Shown here: in pieces, positions 32,121 to 44,809 of the stretch
How positions within the stretch are numbered: position 1 is the stretch's first letter
How the letters are laid out: the number at the start of each line of letters is the position of its first letter
From: Panax quinquefolius
Lineage: Eukaryota; Streptophyta; Magnoliopsida; Apiales; Araliaceae
Length of the DNA: 64,000 nt
Assembly (NCBI GenBank): GCA_020205615.1
Contig: CM035165.1
Coordinates: 87,730,005-87,794,004 of the forward strand
Reading direction: 5' to 3'
Notes under the pieces: generated by a model
What the model saw: only the letters and a program-made list of their open reading frames with translations
Told to the model about the DNA's origin: nothing
Database searches by the model: none
Made by a program: the position numbers and the translations under genes

Positions 32121-34231
32121 TATATTCTCATTTCCTGAAGAGAACAGTGAAAGAAATGGTAAGCTCAACTAGCCTAGTAAGAAATATTATCACTAAGAAA
32201 ATGCAAAATAAATTATCATTAGCCTTCAACAGTGTTAAACTGATAAAATATAATAAACATCAAGTTTAACTGCAGCAGAACAAGCAATCCATTAGAAGAG
32301 TCAAGTAGAGAATAAAATCTACTATCTTCTATGATTTAAAAGGTTTTTCATGACTTTTATCGGCGAGACTCAAACAATAAATAATCCACATCATCGAATC
32401 ACCCCTGAACTATGGCCAAGGATATTCTTTAGTATCACGACCACAAATTATCCATGCACTACAGCCAAGGACATTCGTGTATTCATTAATGATCATGATC
32501 ATGCCAACAACTGTCCATCAATACACTACGGGCCAATGATAACTTTTACCACATCATTTATAACATTACGGTCATGATTACACCGAATAATCCCTGGTCA
32601 TAATCATACCAAGTCCATCTATGCACTACAGGCCACAAATGACTTTCAACATAATATAAACATGAGGATGATGACAATGATATAAGAATTCAATAAAACA
32701 AGTTCAAGAATTAATTTATCTAGGAACTAATAACGTCCAAATTGTCAACATGATACTGCTTTGTAGAGTAAAATTCAAGAATGCTCAGAAGAATATTTCC
32801 ATGAAAAGATACTAGATGAAGCGCAAATATCAAAGATATTCCACTAATTTCATGGAGTATAGAAGTCAAAGTTTTAACCAACTGAGTATTATAAAGAATG
32901 GAATAACAAAAGAAATCACCATGCATGCGATAGACCGCACAAGCAGGTTATTCCAACAGAATAATAAATAACGAAACCAGGTCCGGCGTAAAAGCATGCA
33001 GACGTGATATTCCAACAGAATAATAAAGATCGAACCAGTCATGCGTAAAAGCATGTATATGATGTTCCAATGAAATAATAAAGAATAGAATAACAAAAAA
33101 ATTCACCAAGTATAGGGTAGTCCAGTATACAAGGTTATTCCAATGTAATAATAAATAATGGAATAACGAAGTTCTCTTCATGAATACAAAAGAAATAAAG
33201 CACCTTACATTAGTAGGAGATTGAATCTTTGTAGTAGTGTAATAAATGTGAATACTCTTCTTCTTTTCTCTTATTCTCTATACTTTCTCTCTCTATAGCT
33301 TGAATGAATTAAGTGAAAATAATGAAGAACTAGGCCTCTATTTATAGAAGATTTCTAGCTTAGCACTTGCAATGTGAAAAGGCAAGTGGCTTGACGACTG
33401 GTGATGTGAAAAGAAAAGTGGTTTGACGCCTATAATGTGAAACACCAAGTGGTTTGACGCCTGTAATGTGAAACGACAATTGGTTCGACGCCTATAATAT
33501 GAAACGACAAGTGGTTTAACGTCTGGTAAAGGTAATTACTATTGATGAAGATAATTATTATTGACGAAGAGACTCTTAGATGATGACATATGGGCCCCCC
33601 ATAAAATAACCAAACTTACCATAAACGTCTCATAATAGATTCTTTATATACATCAAGGATTGAATAAATATTACCACAAATCATTTTATTTTTAATCAAC
33701 ACATATTTAATCTTTCAACAATTATTAATCATTTATAACTTGTCATCTCAATTATTGATTTAATAATATAACATATTATACATATGATACTGTGATAATA
33801 ATTGAATCAATAATATAAGAGATATGATGCAACAATTACTGTAGCAATAATTGAGTATAGCTGAGTGACTTCTCACGTAAGCATCAATAATCAATACCGT
33901 GTGCTATTATGCAACCACAGCGTATTCATCAGTATTTTTACTAAAGGGTAGTTCAACGCTTTAATGGTAACACCTCCTATGTTATTTTTATAGAAAGAAA
34001 ATTTTATCGCTTTTCTAACTACGACAATACTTCCCTTGTGGTCAACCAATGATTGTGCTTGGTCGCATTTAATATTCCCCGACCAAACGAATATTTTATA
34101 ACAACTTGCTTACTTTGCAAAATTTATAAATATTACCCACAACTACAACATTATATCAAATTTACTCCATAATATTCAAAAATAATATTTATAGAAAATT
34201 TATCTTTATTTATAAAAGTTGGGGTCTTACA
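32121..34231 (-). repeat. Element A 5' LTR, outer piece
   Basis: Continues LTR A exactly where it broke at 24861 (TATTCTCATTTCCTGAAGAG, as at 17507 in the other copy) after one TSD copy. Contains the leader array (32930-33150), TATA (33339-33346) and the 31-bp array (33368-33530), and ends GGGGTCTTACA. Confidence 0.92.
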
Positions 34232-35514
34232 TTTACTACATTCTTATTACAATAGTAATGAATCCTTTCCCAGGTTCTGTAACCGAATACATTCTTCGTT
34301 GATCATAGTATAATTCATACAAATATACTAGTCTATTACAGGATAATCTACTTATCCATCTTAGCTTTACCTTTATTTTTACTAGAATCCTCAGTTCGTT
34401 CGGCCTTAGCTGCAATCATATAATTCAAGCAAGAAGTGAGCATAACTAGCTCAGCAAGTCTAGCAATATATAATACAAGTACTACGTCAAGAATTATATG
34501 ATTATTCTTCAATAATTGAACAAATAGCTATAAAGTACTATGAAACATTGAATAACACTTTTCATTCTAAAAAAAAAATCATTCCAAAGTATATACAGTA
34601 ACTTAGGAATTCTGAGTAGGTCAAAAACTATGAACATTCTCTTTTGATTTTTATTTATAAAAAATGACAACCCGACACTAAGTCTGTAAGTCCGATATAT
34701 CTTACGAGCACTTCTAGGTGATCAGCCTATAGTACTCTATGTTGATCAACACTCATCCGTTAAACGAATCTACGTTTAAGTTTTGGCAACTTCACGTGCC
34801 CATCGAATAATCGATGTAAAATACTTTTGTTTATTCATACCCAGGCTTACCATTGAATTTGTACCAAACAATTGGCATAGGATAACATTATCAATACTTT
34901 ATCGAAAGACTTGTAAACAAATCAATCAAACTCTTTAAAATTGGTCTAGCCGAGTCAAAACTGGCATCGACTCTTGCGTAAAATAATTCATGCATATTAT
35001 AACATGAATCACAAAAACTTAGCTAACACGAAGGTTAGAAAAGCGTTAAGAAAACTTTCCTTCAAGCGTCTGCAATTAAAATTTAACAGTTCTTGGTCTG
35101 TAAAGTTTCTACATAATATATTCACATAGCATACTAAAATTAGCTACCAAACAATCTAATCACATTGTTTTTACCAACTTCTTTTTCTTCTATAACTTAA
35201 TCGAATTTATTTCATTAATAGTATTCGTTTCGAGTTACTATCCTTCCTTATGACTTATTAACGTTCTTAAGTCACTAAACCAATACTCAACAATCATTGG
35301 TTCAGTACCATAGTAGTTGTAACCCTAATTGATACGTTAACTCAAATGAATTCTTCTCGGATTACCGACATCGGACTCCATATAGTACGTACATAGGTTT
35401 TACCTTCACTTCTTATCATCTACGTATTACGCATATTGATTACCTATTGTATAATATTATGACGCACGTTAAATTTGAATATGATTTACGATTCACATTC
35501 TCACACTTTACGTT
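34232..35514 (-). repeat. Element 2 5' LTR, middle piece
   Basis: Resumes element 2's LTR after A. CTTGCTGAGCTAGTTATGCTC (minus, about 34436-34458) is this family's version of the conserved U5 motif. TTGATCAACACTCAT near 34743 and ACGTTTAAG near 34770 match, inverted, 38080-38160 in LTR E. No gene. It is cut by E after TSD ACGTT (35510-35514). Confidence 0.85.
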
Positions 35515-38500
35515 TGTAACGCCCCAGAAAATCGAACCTTCTATAAATATTTTTATAATAAATAAATAATATTATTTGTTATTATTATGTGTTAGTAAGA
35601 TGAATGCCGTTCTATAACCTAGAAATGTCGGAAAGTCGTAGTATTTTAACTATGTGAAGGAATTAAAGTGTTTGAATTTCCAAGACGAAAATAAAAGCTT
35701 TCCGAGATTTTTTTTTTGAAAAACACTATTCATCATTTTTCGCTCGGGAATTATTTTTGAACTTCCGAGAAATACGTAACGTTAGAATATCAAGGTAAGA
35801 CGGATTATGTAATAATAATTCAAGTATGGAAAATGTAATATTTTGCCTGTGGACTTAATTTGAGAACGTTAGGAAAATTAAGCGTTATGAAGTTAATGAA
35901 ATGATCGTATGATACAAATTTATTGTGCGAGGTAGTGTATACGAGTATGATACAAAGTATTATACGAGTATGTATGAATGATGATATATCGTATATTATG
36001 AATTAGTATACGAGTTAGAATACGAGAATTATACGTATAGTATATGTTATAAGGTTATTAGTTAAATGGAATGGACTAGTAGAATTGTGTAACAATTGAA
36101 TATTCCAATAAGAATTAAAGTGCAAGCCCACAAGAATAAGCTAAATAATTAAACCTAAGCCCAATGTAATGATCCAATGGACTAGCTTGATCCATGGGAC
36201 AACCCATGGGTGATCTTGGTGCCCAAGTGTTGTAATAACCAAGATTTTAATGTGGTGGCCAAGTAATAGTTGTGGTTAGCAAGTAAACTTAGGGATTAAG
36301 TAATGAATAGTAAGGAGGTTTGTTAAGGAGGTGGGATGACCTAAGACCTTTGTGCCTTAACCTTAGCAAGCCTATAAATAGAGGAAGAGCTTGTTTATTA
36401 TTTGTTTGTTAATTTTCATCCAATTTAAGCAACTTATTTGTTAGAGAGAATAAGCACATATAAGCTAGACTTTCATATTTATTCCAAGAAGAAGAAAAGC
36501 TAGTTCAACAAGGGTAAGACTCTTATCCTATAATCTTCCATCTCTTCCATGATAGCTTGATAGAGAAGTGATGGTCATGTATGATAAGAAATCATAAGAA
36601 AGGGTAAGTTATAGACTTAAGTATTAATAAGCCGGGAATAAGCACTTTGTCCATGAATAAGCTATAAACTAAGGAAGAATTTGTAAGACTTATATCATAA
36701 TTACATGAATGAAGTTAGTATGTTAATAAGATGTAAGCATGATGGTTAGAAGACTTTAACTATCATAAGCCATGTGAAACAAAGTTATAAGTATTTTATA
36801 CTTTAATAAGTTATAAGCTCACAAAGAACATGTAATGACTTAACATGAGAATAAGTTGTTATAATATGTAGGTAGAGATGTCTAGTTGATGGATTGAATC
36901 CATTTGGAAGGATGAACAAATCTTTAGTAACGAAGTTTTGCCGAAATTCACACGATTGGACGATAATCGTCGAATTCGTGAAATTCTCGAAATAGAAGTC
37001 GAATTTTGTGTTTGAGCTCGAAAACATTAGTTTTCGATGGAGACAAGTCTTATTTGGCATTATAGAGTTACGGACTCAAAAATGACCGGATTCTGACTTA
37101 GAACGAAGAAACGAGCGTTGAACATTCACGAACACTTATCGTTTTCGTTAAAAATGAACCAATAGGTGAATTTTGAGTTAACGAAGTCAAAAATATAAAA
37201 TTCTTGCATGAACACGTAGAGTATGTGATTTGTGAACTAATGGCTCTTGAATGAGCCAATTAGGACTTATAACGAAGAAGTTACGAGCTCGGGAATTTCA
37301 CAAAGTTGAAAAACTGTCCAAGTTTTCTAGTGCACGAATCTAGCGATTGCCGGCAAAAATTGAAGGCCAAATAGGTGGCGTCGTAGTCTGTGCCCCCCAG
37401 GAAAAAGCCGTGACCCTCTCGAGTTTGAAGCTTGCAATGCCCATTGTCTGTCTGAGTTGGCACCATGAATGCTAGAACCGGGGAAGACCTATCGACGAAG
37501 TCGCCATGGCAAGCGTGGGTCGAGAAAGAAAGTCAAGGCGTCAAACACCAAATTTTAGGGTTTTGACAATGAAGAATGTTTATAAAAAGAGCATGAATGG
37601 TAATTGATTAACAATGAACTACAACTTAAAAGTGACATTGTTAAAGACATGGTATGAACACTTAGGGGTAAAGAAAGTTAATTGTATGTGAATGTATGAA
37701 CGATGTAACGGAACGCCGGAACCATAATTAGATTGAGAAGAAGGGTAAGATTCGTTAGGAACCATGCATGTTTATTCATGACCTAATGTGTTATGTGATG
37801 TTATCATCTACTGTAGAGACCTTAAGGACTTAAAGTGCACGTATAATAACAGTAGCAGACGTTAAAGGCAAGTATTCTAACCCTTGTTTCAGTTCAATCT
37901 GAACAAGCTTTGTGATTCATGTATTCTTACGCATGAACTAATGTCTGATGAAGTCAAAGCCAATTCTTTTGGCTAGACTTATGTTATGTTGGATTTCTTA
38001 TAATCTATTAAAGTATTGTTATTGTTTTACCAAACTATGTTGGTGTGGTTTTCAAATGAAGACTGAGTATGCTAAATTGTTTTGTCGTTAAACGACAGGC
38101 ACGTGAGGTTGCCACAACTTAAACGTACATACGTTTAATGAATGTAGTGTTGATCAACATAGAGTACTATAGGATAATCACCTAGATGTGCTCGTAAGCT
38201 ATGCCAGACTTACGGACTTAGTGTCGGGATGTCCTTTTCAAAGAACTTATGAAATGATCATGGTCTTGAACCGGAATTGATGTTTTACTGATCATTGTCA
38301 TTGTAAAACGTTTTGAAGGAAAAGAAGTGTTATTTTGAATTATCGATAGTACTTCGTAACTATTTTTCAATTATTGAAGATATACGATTCCTATGTTTCA
38401 AGCATGCCACTTTATTAGAATTGTTTTACTTGTTGAGCTAGTTAGGCTTACTCTTGCTTGAACCATATGAATGCAGCTAAGATCGAACAGACTGATAGAT

Positions 38501-38749
38501 CCGGCAAGGATAAAGGGAAGGCTAAGGCGAAACCATAGATTACCTATGTAATAGTAAAGGTTTATAATAATAATATTTGATATTATGACAAGAACAAGTG
38601 TAACGGTTATAAAGAACCTGGGAAATGTTAATATTATTTTGAATATATATAAGACATATTCGTTCTTTTGAGGCATTTTAATTGAATGTTTGTGTGAACT
38701 GTAGCACCATCTGTCGGGCTGGAAGATATCCAGATTTGGGGACGTCACA
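35515..38749 (+). repeat. Solo LTR E (3235 bp), same family as element 2's LTR
   Basis: TGTAACGCCCCAG to GGGGACGTCACA with perfect TSDs ACGTT (35510-35514 and 38750-38754). Inverted relative to, and collinear with, the LTR of element 2 that it interrupts. TATA box TATAAATAGAGG at 36373-36380, and the conserved U5 motif at 38435-38452. No coding region, PBS or second LTR, hence a solo LTR. Confidence 0.9.
36373..36380 (+). promoter_or_regulatory. TATA box of LTR E
   Basis: TATAAATA followed by GAGGAAGAGCTTG. The counterpart in element 2's LTR is the minus-strand TATATATAG at about 39979-39987. Confidence 0.65.
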
Positions 38750-40861
38750 ACGTTCTTCGTTTAATTACTATTAAATAACTTTAAATTCCTAAAGTCATCA
38801 CTATATATGTGATTCAGGAATGGTCTTATCATGTATATTAAGTATATACATGCTTCATAGTTATCATGTAAATAGTTGGGTTAAAAATAACCTAAGTCAG
38901 GCTTTTTTCCCTTACCAGCGCTGCGGTGCCAGCTTCAGGTATAACATTGGAGCTTCTGCGCGAGTTAGCAGTATCCAAACCCTTGTCCCGGCGTTGCGGC
39001 GTGAGATTACTATGTACAAGTGGCGCTGTGGTGCGAGTAAGCAGTAGCCACTCCTCCTAATTCTTGCCACTGCGACGAGAGTTTCATAGGCTTTGGAAAT
39101 ATTTGCTTGTGCCCTTTCTAACCCTTAGAATTTTTTTTAAGTTTTCCAGTTCAATTCTTTCCGGACTCGTAACTTTACCGTTATAAGTCAGAATTGGCTC
39201 ATTCAAAAGCCGTTATCTTATATATCTCATATACTTCAATTTCATCCGAACAAAAGTAGTTTTTAAATCCGTTAACAATGAATTCACTATTTAACTTTCT
39301 ACTACACGTTCGTTTAACGTTTGTGAACGTTCATAACTCGTTTCTTCGTTTTAAGTCAGAATTCAACCATTCTTGAGTCCACAACTCTTAAATACGTTGT
39401 TCTACGATACGCCATCGAAAACTAAGATTTTCAAGTTAAACGACTACTTTTGACTACTAATCCGGGAATTCTACGATTTCTACGTTTATCGCCTAATCTT
39501 GTAAATTTTGCCATAACTTTGTTAATCGAGATTTATACACCAAACCAAATGGAACCAATCCATTGATTCATTATCTATAACCTAACCAAGCAATATGCAT
39601 ATAACCTATACTTGATGGTTTTTAAATTGTCCATCAACAATCAAATCAACGTTTTAATGGTTTTCTTCGATTAAAACTCACTTAAACGCTTATGATTCTT
39701 ACTTATACATGGCTTATAATGTTTTAATTCACTAATAGCCATCCTTATTACCCCTAGAAGAGACATGTTCCACCAATTAATACTTCTCTACGAAAAATAA
39801 ATATAATAAGATCGAAGACAAAAGTTTACATATTGTTACCTTAGTGTTCTTTGCGTTCTTGACTAAAGCTTGAATACTTTGCTTTTGATTCCTCTTGATT
39901 ACTTGTTAATACTCTTTTCTCTCTCTCAATATATTGCTCAATGTTGGTGAAAACAACAAATGAACTAACATAAGCTTACTATATATAGAAAATCAAATGG
40001 AGGGAAAATTGGTCAAGTGATCCACCTCCTTACTATTCATTTCTTTGCCACCAAGTAAAACCACTTTACTTGGCCACCAAGTGGCCAGCCCACATGCCCA
40101 TTTGGGGGTCCCATATGGGTTGCCCCATGCATGGGTTTTACCCATCCAGTGATCCATCAGTTCGACCCACAATTTGGTTTTCTTGGTTTGGGCTTAAAAT
40201 TTATTCGCATCGGGCCTATCTTGGGCTTGATTTAACATCACTTTGGGCTTGACATAATTCAATTCCAATTGGAATTGACAAAGTCCAATTACTAAAAGTC
40301 CATTAAAAACTAATCGCATTCTACTCATATAATTCTTGTATTCTCTTTGTATACAATTCGTACAATATTCGTATTATACGTCGTAATAATCTGCATACTA
40401 TACACGTATAATAACTAGAATCATACGCGTATTTCTCACGTATAATAACTCTACTTATTATACATAGCCATTAATTCTCAAAACTCACTTTTCCTAACAC
40501 TTTGGTTTTAAGTCCGCAGGCAAAAACTTCGTTTTCCATAACTAAAATATTATTGAATATTCCATCTCGTCTTAGAATTCTATCATTACGCGTTTATCAG
40601 AAATTCATAATTAATCCCTGAGCAGAAATATATGAATAGTGTTTTTACAAAAATTTCTCAGAAAACTTTTATTTTCGTCTTGGAAATTCAAAACAATTAA
40701 TCCTAGCACATAGCCAGAATCCTAACCACATCCGCACATTATAGGTCATAGAACGACCTTTAAACAACTTACTCACATAAATAAACAATTAAATTCATTT
40801 AATTCAAATAATCAAATAAAATTTAATTCACATAAAAATTAAATTTTTCTCGGCAGTTACA
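38750..40861 (-). repeat. Element 2 5' LTR, outer piece
   Basis: Resumes after the E TSD copy and ends TCTCGGCAGTTACA (LTR sense TGTAACTGCCGAGA). It contains a GC-rich patch at 38915-39080 with repeated GCGCTGCGGTGC-like and GCGAGTTAGCAGTA motifs, and the U3 region homologous to E. CTTAA at 40862-40866 would be element 2's TSD, unverifiable in this window. Confidence 0.85.
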
Positions 40862-41349
40862 CTTAAACTCGTATCCCCGTTTTAAGGCCCTGGATTTACA
40901 AGTACAAAAATTGGCAAGCTAGTTGTACAACTGAAAAATGTCCATCGTGGGAACCAGATCTAGATCCATTGATGGGATCGTAGATCACGTAGCTCCTAGG
41001 CTCATATAATATCACATAAATAGCCTGTATAACGAAGATACAAAAATAAAACATATATTTACTCTAAATGTCGCAAAACAAAGGATTTATCAGTCAAATC
41101 CTTGCATGCGCGTAGCCAAAGCTTCCAGAGTCCTCTAGATACAGATCTAGGGTCGCATGGTTTCTAAATAATTACAAAAAACTAGAAGAAAAAAACTAGA
41201 TCTATATAGATCTTAGCCATCCTAGCATCCAGGTTCATGTTTTACAACTTTTTGAACTTGTTAAAAGCTAGATCTGGCTAGATCCAGTACATATCTAATC
41301 AATACAGCTTAAATATTGGCTATTTATAAGAAATGAACGGTTAAAGAGA
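40862..41349 (-). repeat. Fragment resembling a Tat/Ogre-type LTR
   Basis: About 85 bp (40914-41000) align with 48803-48870 in the Ogre-type LTR: CAAGCTA, ACAACTGAAAA, GGAACCAGATCTAGATCCA, GGGATC. It is probably part of the other LTR or another copy, cut at the left by element 2. The rest, AT-rich with repeated AGATCTAG and TAGATCT, holds no gene. Confidence 0.45.
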
Positions 41350-41371
41350 TAAATTTATGTCATACAGAGGC

Positions 41372-41372
<1 letters not shown>

Positions 41373-41407
<35 letters not shown>
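41373..41407. repeat. (TA)n microsatellite at the 5' break of the Sirevirus remnant
   Basis: About 17 TA units directly before env-like coding sequence (VYIELVKEFYSN). The apparent MSYRGRYIYIYI opening is translated microsatellite, not protein. Confidence 0.85.
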
Positions 41408-41410
<3 letters not shown>

Positions 41411-44265
41411 GTATATATTGAATTGGTTAAGGAGTTTTACTCAAACGCATCCATAAATTCTGAAACCCTTTCTACCAAGGTCAAAGGTCAGTCTCTAAAG
41501 CTGAAATCATCTGATATCAATCAATGCTTAGGTTTTCCTGACCTAGGACTAAAAAGCCATGATGAGATCGACACTGAATAAGCAAAAAAGATTATGGCGT
41601 ACAAAAGAAACCTTAGTCTGAATGACATAAAGAAAAAGGAGTTTCCTGAAGAATTCAAGTTCCTTGTTAAGATAGTGGGAAAATGTATATTATGCAAGGA
41701 CACTGCACATGACACTGTGCTTGACCAACAACTGAAGATTATGTCTGCAATAGTTCTGAAAAAGCAAATAAACTTTGGAGCTATCTTGTTCGATCAAATC
41801 TCCAAATGGGTGGAAAAGGCTGAGATGAAGAAGTCTATAGATAAACCCCTCACAAAGGTTTTTCATGGAAGACTATTGAGCATTGTGCTAAAGAAAAAAC
41901 TAGGAGGAAAGATCAAGGATGATGAGGGAGAGCCTCCGAATGTTCACAAAGTAATGTCTCCACAGCTGTTTGTGAACTGGAAGAAAAACCCAAAGGAAAA
42001 TAGGAGGTTAACAACAACTGGGAGCAGCAGAAAGAACTCTGCGAAGAAGAGGAAACGAAAGAGGTTGAAAGCTCTGAATATGGTGAATCTGTATCAATAG
42101 CAACCACACCAGCAAGGAAGAAATCCAAGGGTGTGAAGAAAACTAAGTCTTTACCAAGAAGTCTCTCCACAAAAGACAAGGATGAAGATGAAAAGGTCTT
42201 AACTGCAGAGACCACAAAGAGGAGAAGTAACAGATTACTTCAAGGGCCATCCAGAAAGAAAGCTAAGGTGGTAAACAGGTCAGTCCCAGTTTCCCAAGAA
42301 AGTACATTTGACGAAGAAGAGGGCTTAGAGTCATAAGAAGAGAAGGGAACTGATGGTCTCAAGACTGAGTCCCCAACGAAAAAATCCAGCGATGAAGGTG
42401 GATATGCAAGCCCTATGGCTAACTCTCAGAGCATTCACTCTGATGATGAAGAAAAGCTACAAGATGGTCCAACTACATCTCTAAATGTAAATGCTCCAAC
42501 AAGCCCAGATGATGGGTCAAATGATGTTGATTCGGAAGAAGAAGGACCTACCCCTGCCAATGCTGAACGTCAAGGAAGTTTGCCTGATGATTTAAAGGCC
42601 TCAGAGACTGAAAAGGAAGAAGAGTTTGACTCTCCTATAGTTGAACCTCCAAGGAGAAGAAAGAGCTACAAACTACTTGCTAAATTTGCCCCCAAAAATA
42701 CAGGTGAACACTCTACTGCAATAATTGAAGTGAGTGATGATGAATCTGAATCAAAGGAAGAAAATGTTGAAGATGGGACTAGTGATGAAAATCAGCAAGA
42801 AGAATTCACTGATGAATCTGAGGAAAAAAGTCAGCAAGATTCAAGCTCAAAAAGTGAAGAAATAGAGAAGGATTCCAGCTCTGCAAATCAGGAATCAGCA
42901 GACTATCATGTTCTCTCTCCAGCAAGAGTTAGCAGAAGAATAGTGGTGTAAGTGATTGATGAACCAGCAGCAGTCCCAGCAGAAAGATGGGTAAGCTATG
43001 GAAATGAACAACTCAAGGTTGTAAGGATGACTACATATGATGTGTTCAAAAATTAGAACAACATAGAATTAGACTGCTCCACTATCCTCTACAGTCCTAA
43101 TGATTTATTGATGAGATGGTTCTTCCAATGGATGCCTTGGTTAAAGGCGTGTACTGAAAAAGATGAAAGTTACCTCAGCTGGTGCTTCTCTCAGTTTCCA
43201 AGCCTGGAGCTGGTGTCTTAGAACTTCCCAAGGGTGAAGAAGTTTGCAACCAAAATGATCAAAGACTAGTCTCACTACAAAGTCTACAGACATACTGGCA
43301 ACCACTATATCCCCTATGATAGTAGAGTGGGCTCTGATGGTAAAAGAATCATAGCCAAGGAAATGATCGTAGAGTCTAGTCACTCTACCACTGATGATGA
43401 TCAAGTCCAAAATGAGAAGCCTCCCTCGGCCCAAGCACTGTTGTCTAACATGCCTTTATCCTCCAACAGCCATTGGCACTCAACAATTTTTCAAATTCTC
43501 ACTACTTTAGAAAATTTATCCAGAGATGAAAATCGTAGAGTCCAATCTAGTGTTCAACAAAAGCCTGCCCAATAACATGATCAAATTCTCATGGAGAAGG
43601 AACTATTGAAGAATTCTGATGAGCTGGTTGAGAAGATATCTCTAATCAATGAAGAGTCAAAGAATTTGATAGCAGCAGGAGATAATTCAGATCAAGACAG
43701 ACTCCAAGCCACTATGGTTGATGTATCTCTCAAAATCAAAGAGAGAGATCACATCTATCTGAAGGCCATAAATGATCATAAGACAGATGCCCTATGAGCA
43801 CAAAAGGCCAATGAAGAGCAAATCCAAGTCCTCTCTGACAAGATTAACAACCTGAATCAGTCTTTCTCTCTACAACTTGAGTTGAGCCAACAAGAACTCT
43901 AGATTGAAGTTGGTAACTCCTCTTACTTGATGGAGCAACTAATGTCCAACATGGAGCAACTTTCTCAAATGATTAATGACAAAAAAGGGGGAGAAAAGAG
44001 GCATAGAAAGAGGCATTCAAGGAAGATCAAGGAGAACAGAAGAAGTAAAGACAAGAAGGCCAAGAGAAAGGCAAAGAATAAGACAACAGTTGCAGAAGCA
44101 GAATCATCATCTGAGGGGGAGCCAAAAGATGATGATCATATGAATGCAGAGTTTGAGGGGGAACAAATTAAAGAAGAAGATCATAAGTCTGAAGGGGAGC
44201 AGAGCAAAGACAAAGAGTCATTATCCCAGGGGGAGCAGGAGCAAGAAGATCAAGCAGATGAATAG
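41408..44265 (+). pseudogene. Sirevirus env-like gene, broken by stops and one frameshift
   Basis: The N-terminal block ELVKEFYSNASINSETLSTK, VKGQSLKLKSSDINQCLGFP resembles the putative plant transposon protein domain found in env-like ORFs of Sireviruses and Athila. A TAA at 41579-41581 is followed in the same frame by 41594-42100. A frameshift near 42090 moves to frame 1, where 42133-44265 is collinear but interrupted by about eight single stops. This region is Lys/Glu/Ser-rich and acidic (EEEGPTPANAERQG, DDESESKEENVEDG), with a coiled-coil part near 43590-43980 and a very basic end (KRHRKRHSRKIKENRR) followed by GEPKDDD and EGEQ repeats. About 950 codons. Its role as an envelope is unproven; no signal peptide or membrane segment is evident. 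Confidence 0.7.
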
Positions 44266-44497
44266 CTGATTAACAGACATTCTGGAAACATATATGGAGC
44301 CAAAGAGGTACATCTCTAACTAGTTAAGTATGTTCTAGATCCAGGATGTAAAGTGTCAAAGTCTATTAATGTCCATATGATTATAAATGATATTCATGAT
44401 TATCTGTTTTAGAAATACAGCTGCTCACTGTATATAAGATTCATTCATAACATGCATATGCACTTACTATTTTTGTCATAATCAAATAGGGGGAGAT
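43984..44497 (+). promoter_or_regulatory. Multiple polypurine-tract motifs upstream of Sirevirus 3' LTR
   Basis: GGGGGAG or close forms at 43986-43993, 44115-44121, 44156-44162, 44194-44199 and 44228-44235, and the LTR-adjacent ATAGGGGGAGATT at 44486-44497. Clustered PPT-like motifs before the 3' LTR are a reported Sirevirus feature. Five of the six lie inside the env-like coding tail. Confidence 0.75.
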
Positions 44498-44809
44498 TGT
44501 CAGGAATAAGCATATGAATGATATTCCTATTTAATATGATTTGATTATGATATATATGAATGAATATGCAAGTATGCTTGCATTAAGAAAAGCTATAAAG
44601 TCCTTTGATAGATAATAGAAACATATGTACAAGGACTTAGAATGAATTGATCAAATGTGTTAGGTTGATCCTACATAAACAAAATAGCTTTGTAAAGTCC
44701 TTAAAAAGAAATGATGTACAAGGACTATAAATATAGAAAGATCAAGCTTGTTAGGTTGATCTTATGATGTAATAGATAGGCTTGTCGATATCGTCGACCA
44801 CCGCACTGT

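Larger units (their letters stand above)
17240..34231 (-). mobile_element. Element A: full-length Tekay-like chromovirus
   Basis: Flanked by perfect TSDs TTTAC (17235-17239 and 34232-34236). The 3' LTR is 17240-19755, the coding region 19756-24407, and the 5' LTR 24590-24861 plus 32121-34231, split by element B. Without B it is about 9.7 kb. It is the only element here with all of gag, protease, RT, RNase H, integrase and chromodomain recognisable, though each part carries stops or frameshifts. It sits in the 5' LTR of element 2. Confidence 0.93.
6116..40861 (-). mobile_element. Element 2: Tekay/Del-like chromovirus, host of most nested insertions (3' LTR outside window)
   Basis: Minus-strand Ty3/gypsy element with 5' LTR (17132-40861 in three pieces), iMet-type PBS, an extra coiled-coil ORF, gag, protease, RT, RNase H and integrase. 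It is interrupted by Athila at 6115/6116, by solo LTR H at 8258-13656, by element A at 17240-34231 and by solo LTR E at 35515-38749. The joined LTR pieces add up to about 3.5 kb and resemble solo LTR E throughout. The right LTR end (TTACA at 40861) abuts sequence resembling an Ogre-type LTR, so element 2 landed in that repeat. Catalytic residues of RT and integrase are lost. Confidence 0.88.

Noticed and set aside
36803..38748. Minus-strand open frames in LTR E
   Set aside because: Antisense to the LTR promoter, no recognisable domain; chance frames.
40070..40252. Plus-strand frame with repeated GSHMG/CPMHG-like residues
   Set aside because: Lies in the U3 of element 2's LTR; no domain or conservation visible.
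41408..44265. Host nuclear protein gene (acidic, Lys/Glu-rich)
   Set aside because: It is followed directly by a copia-type PPT and LTR, begins with an env-like/plant transposon protein block and is full of stops.
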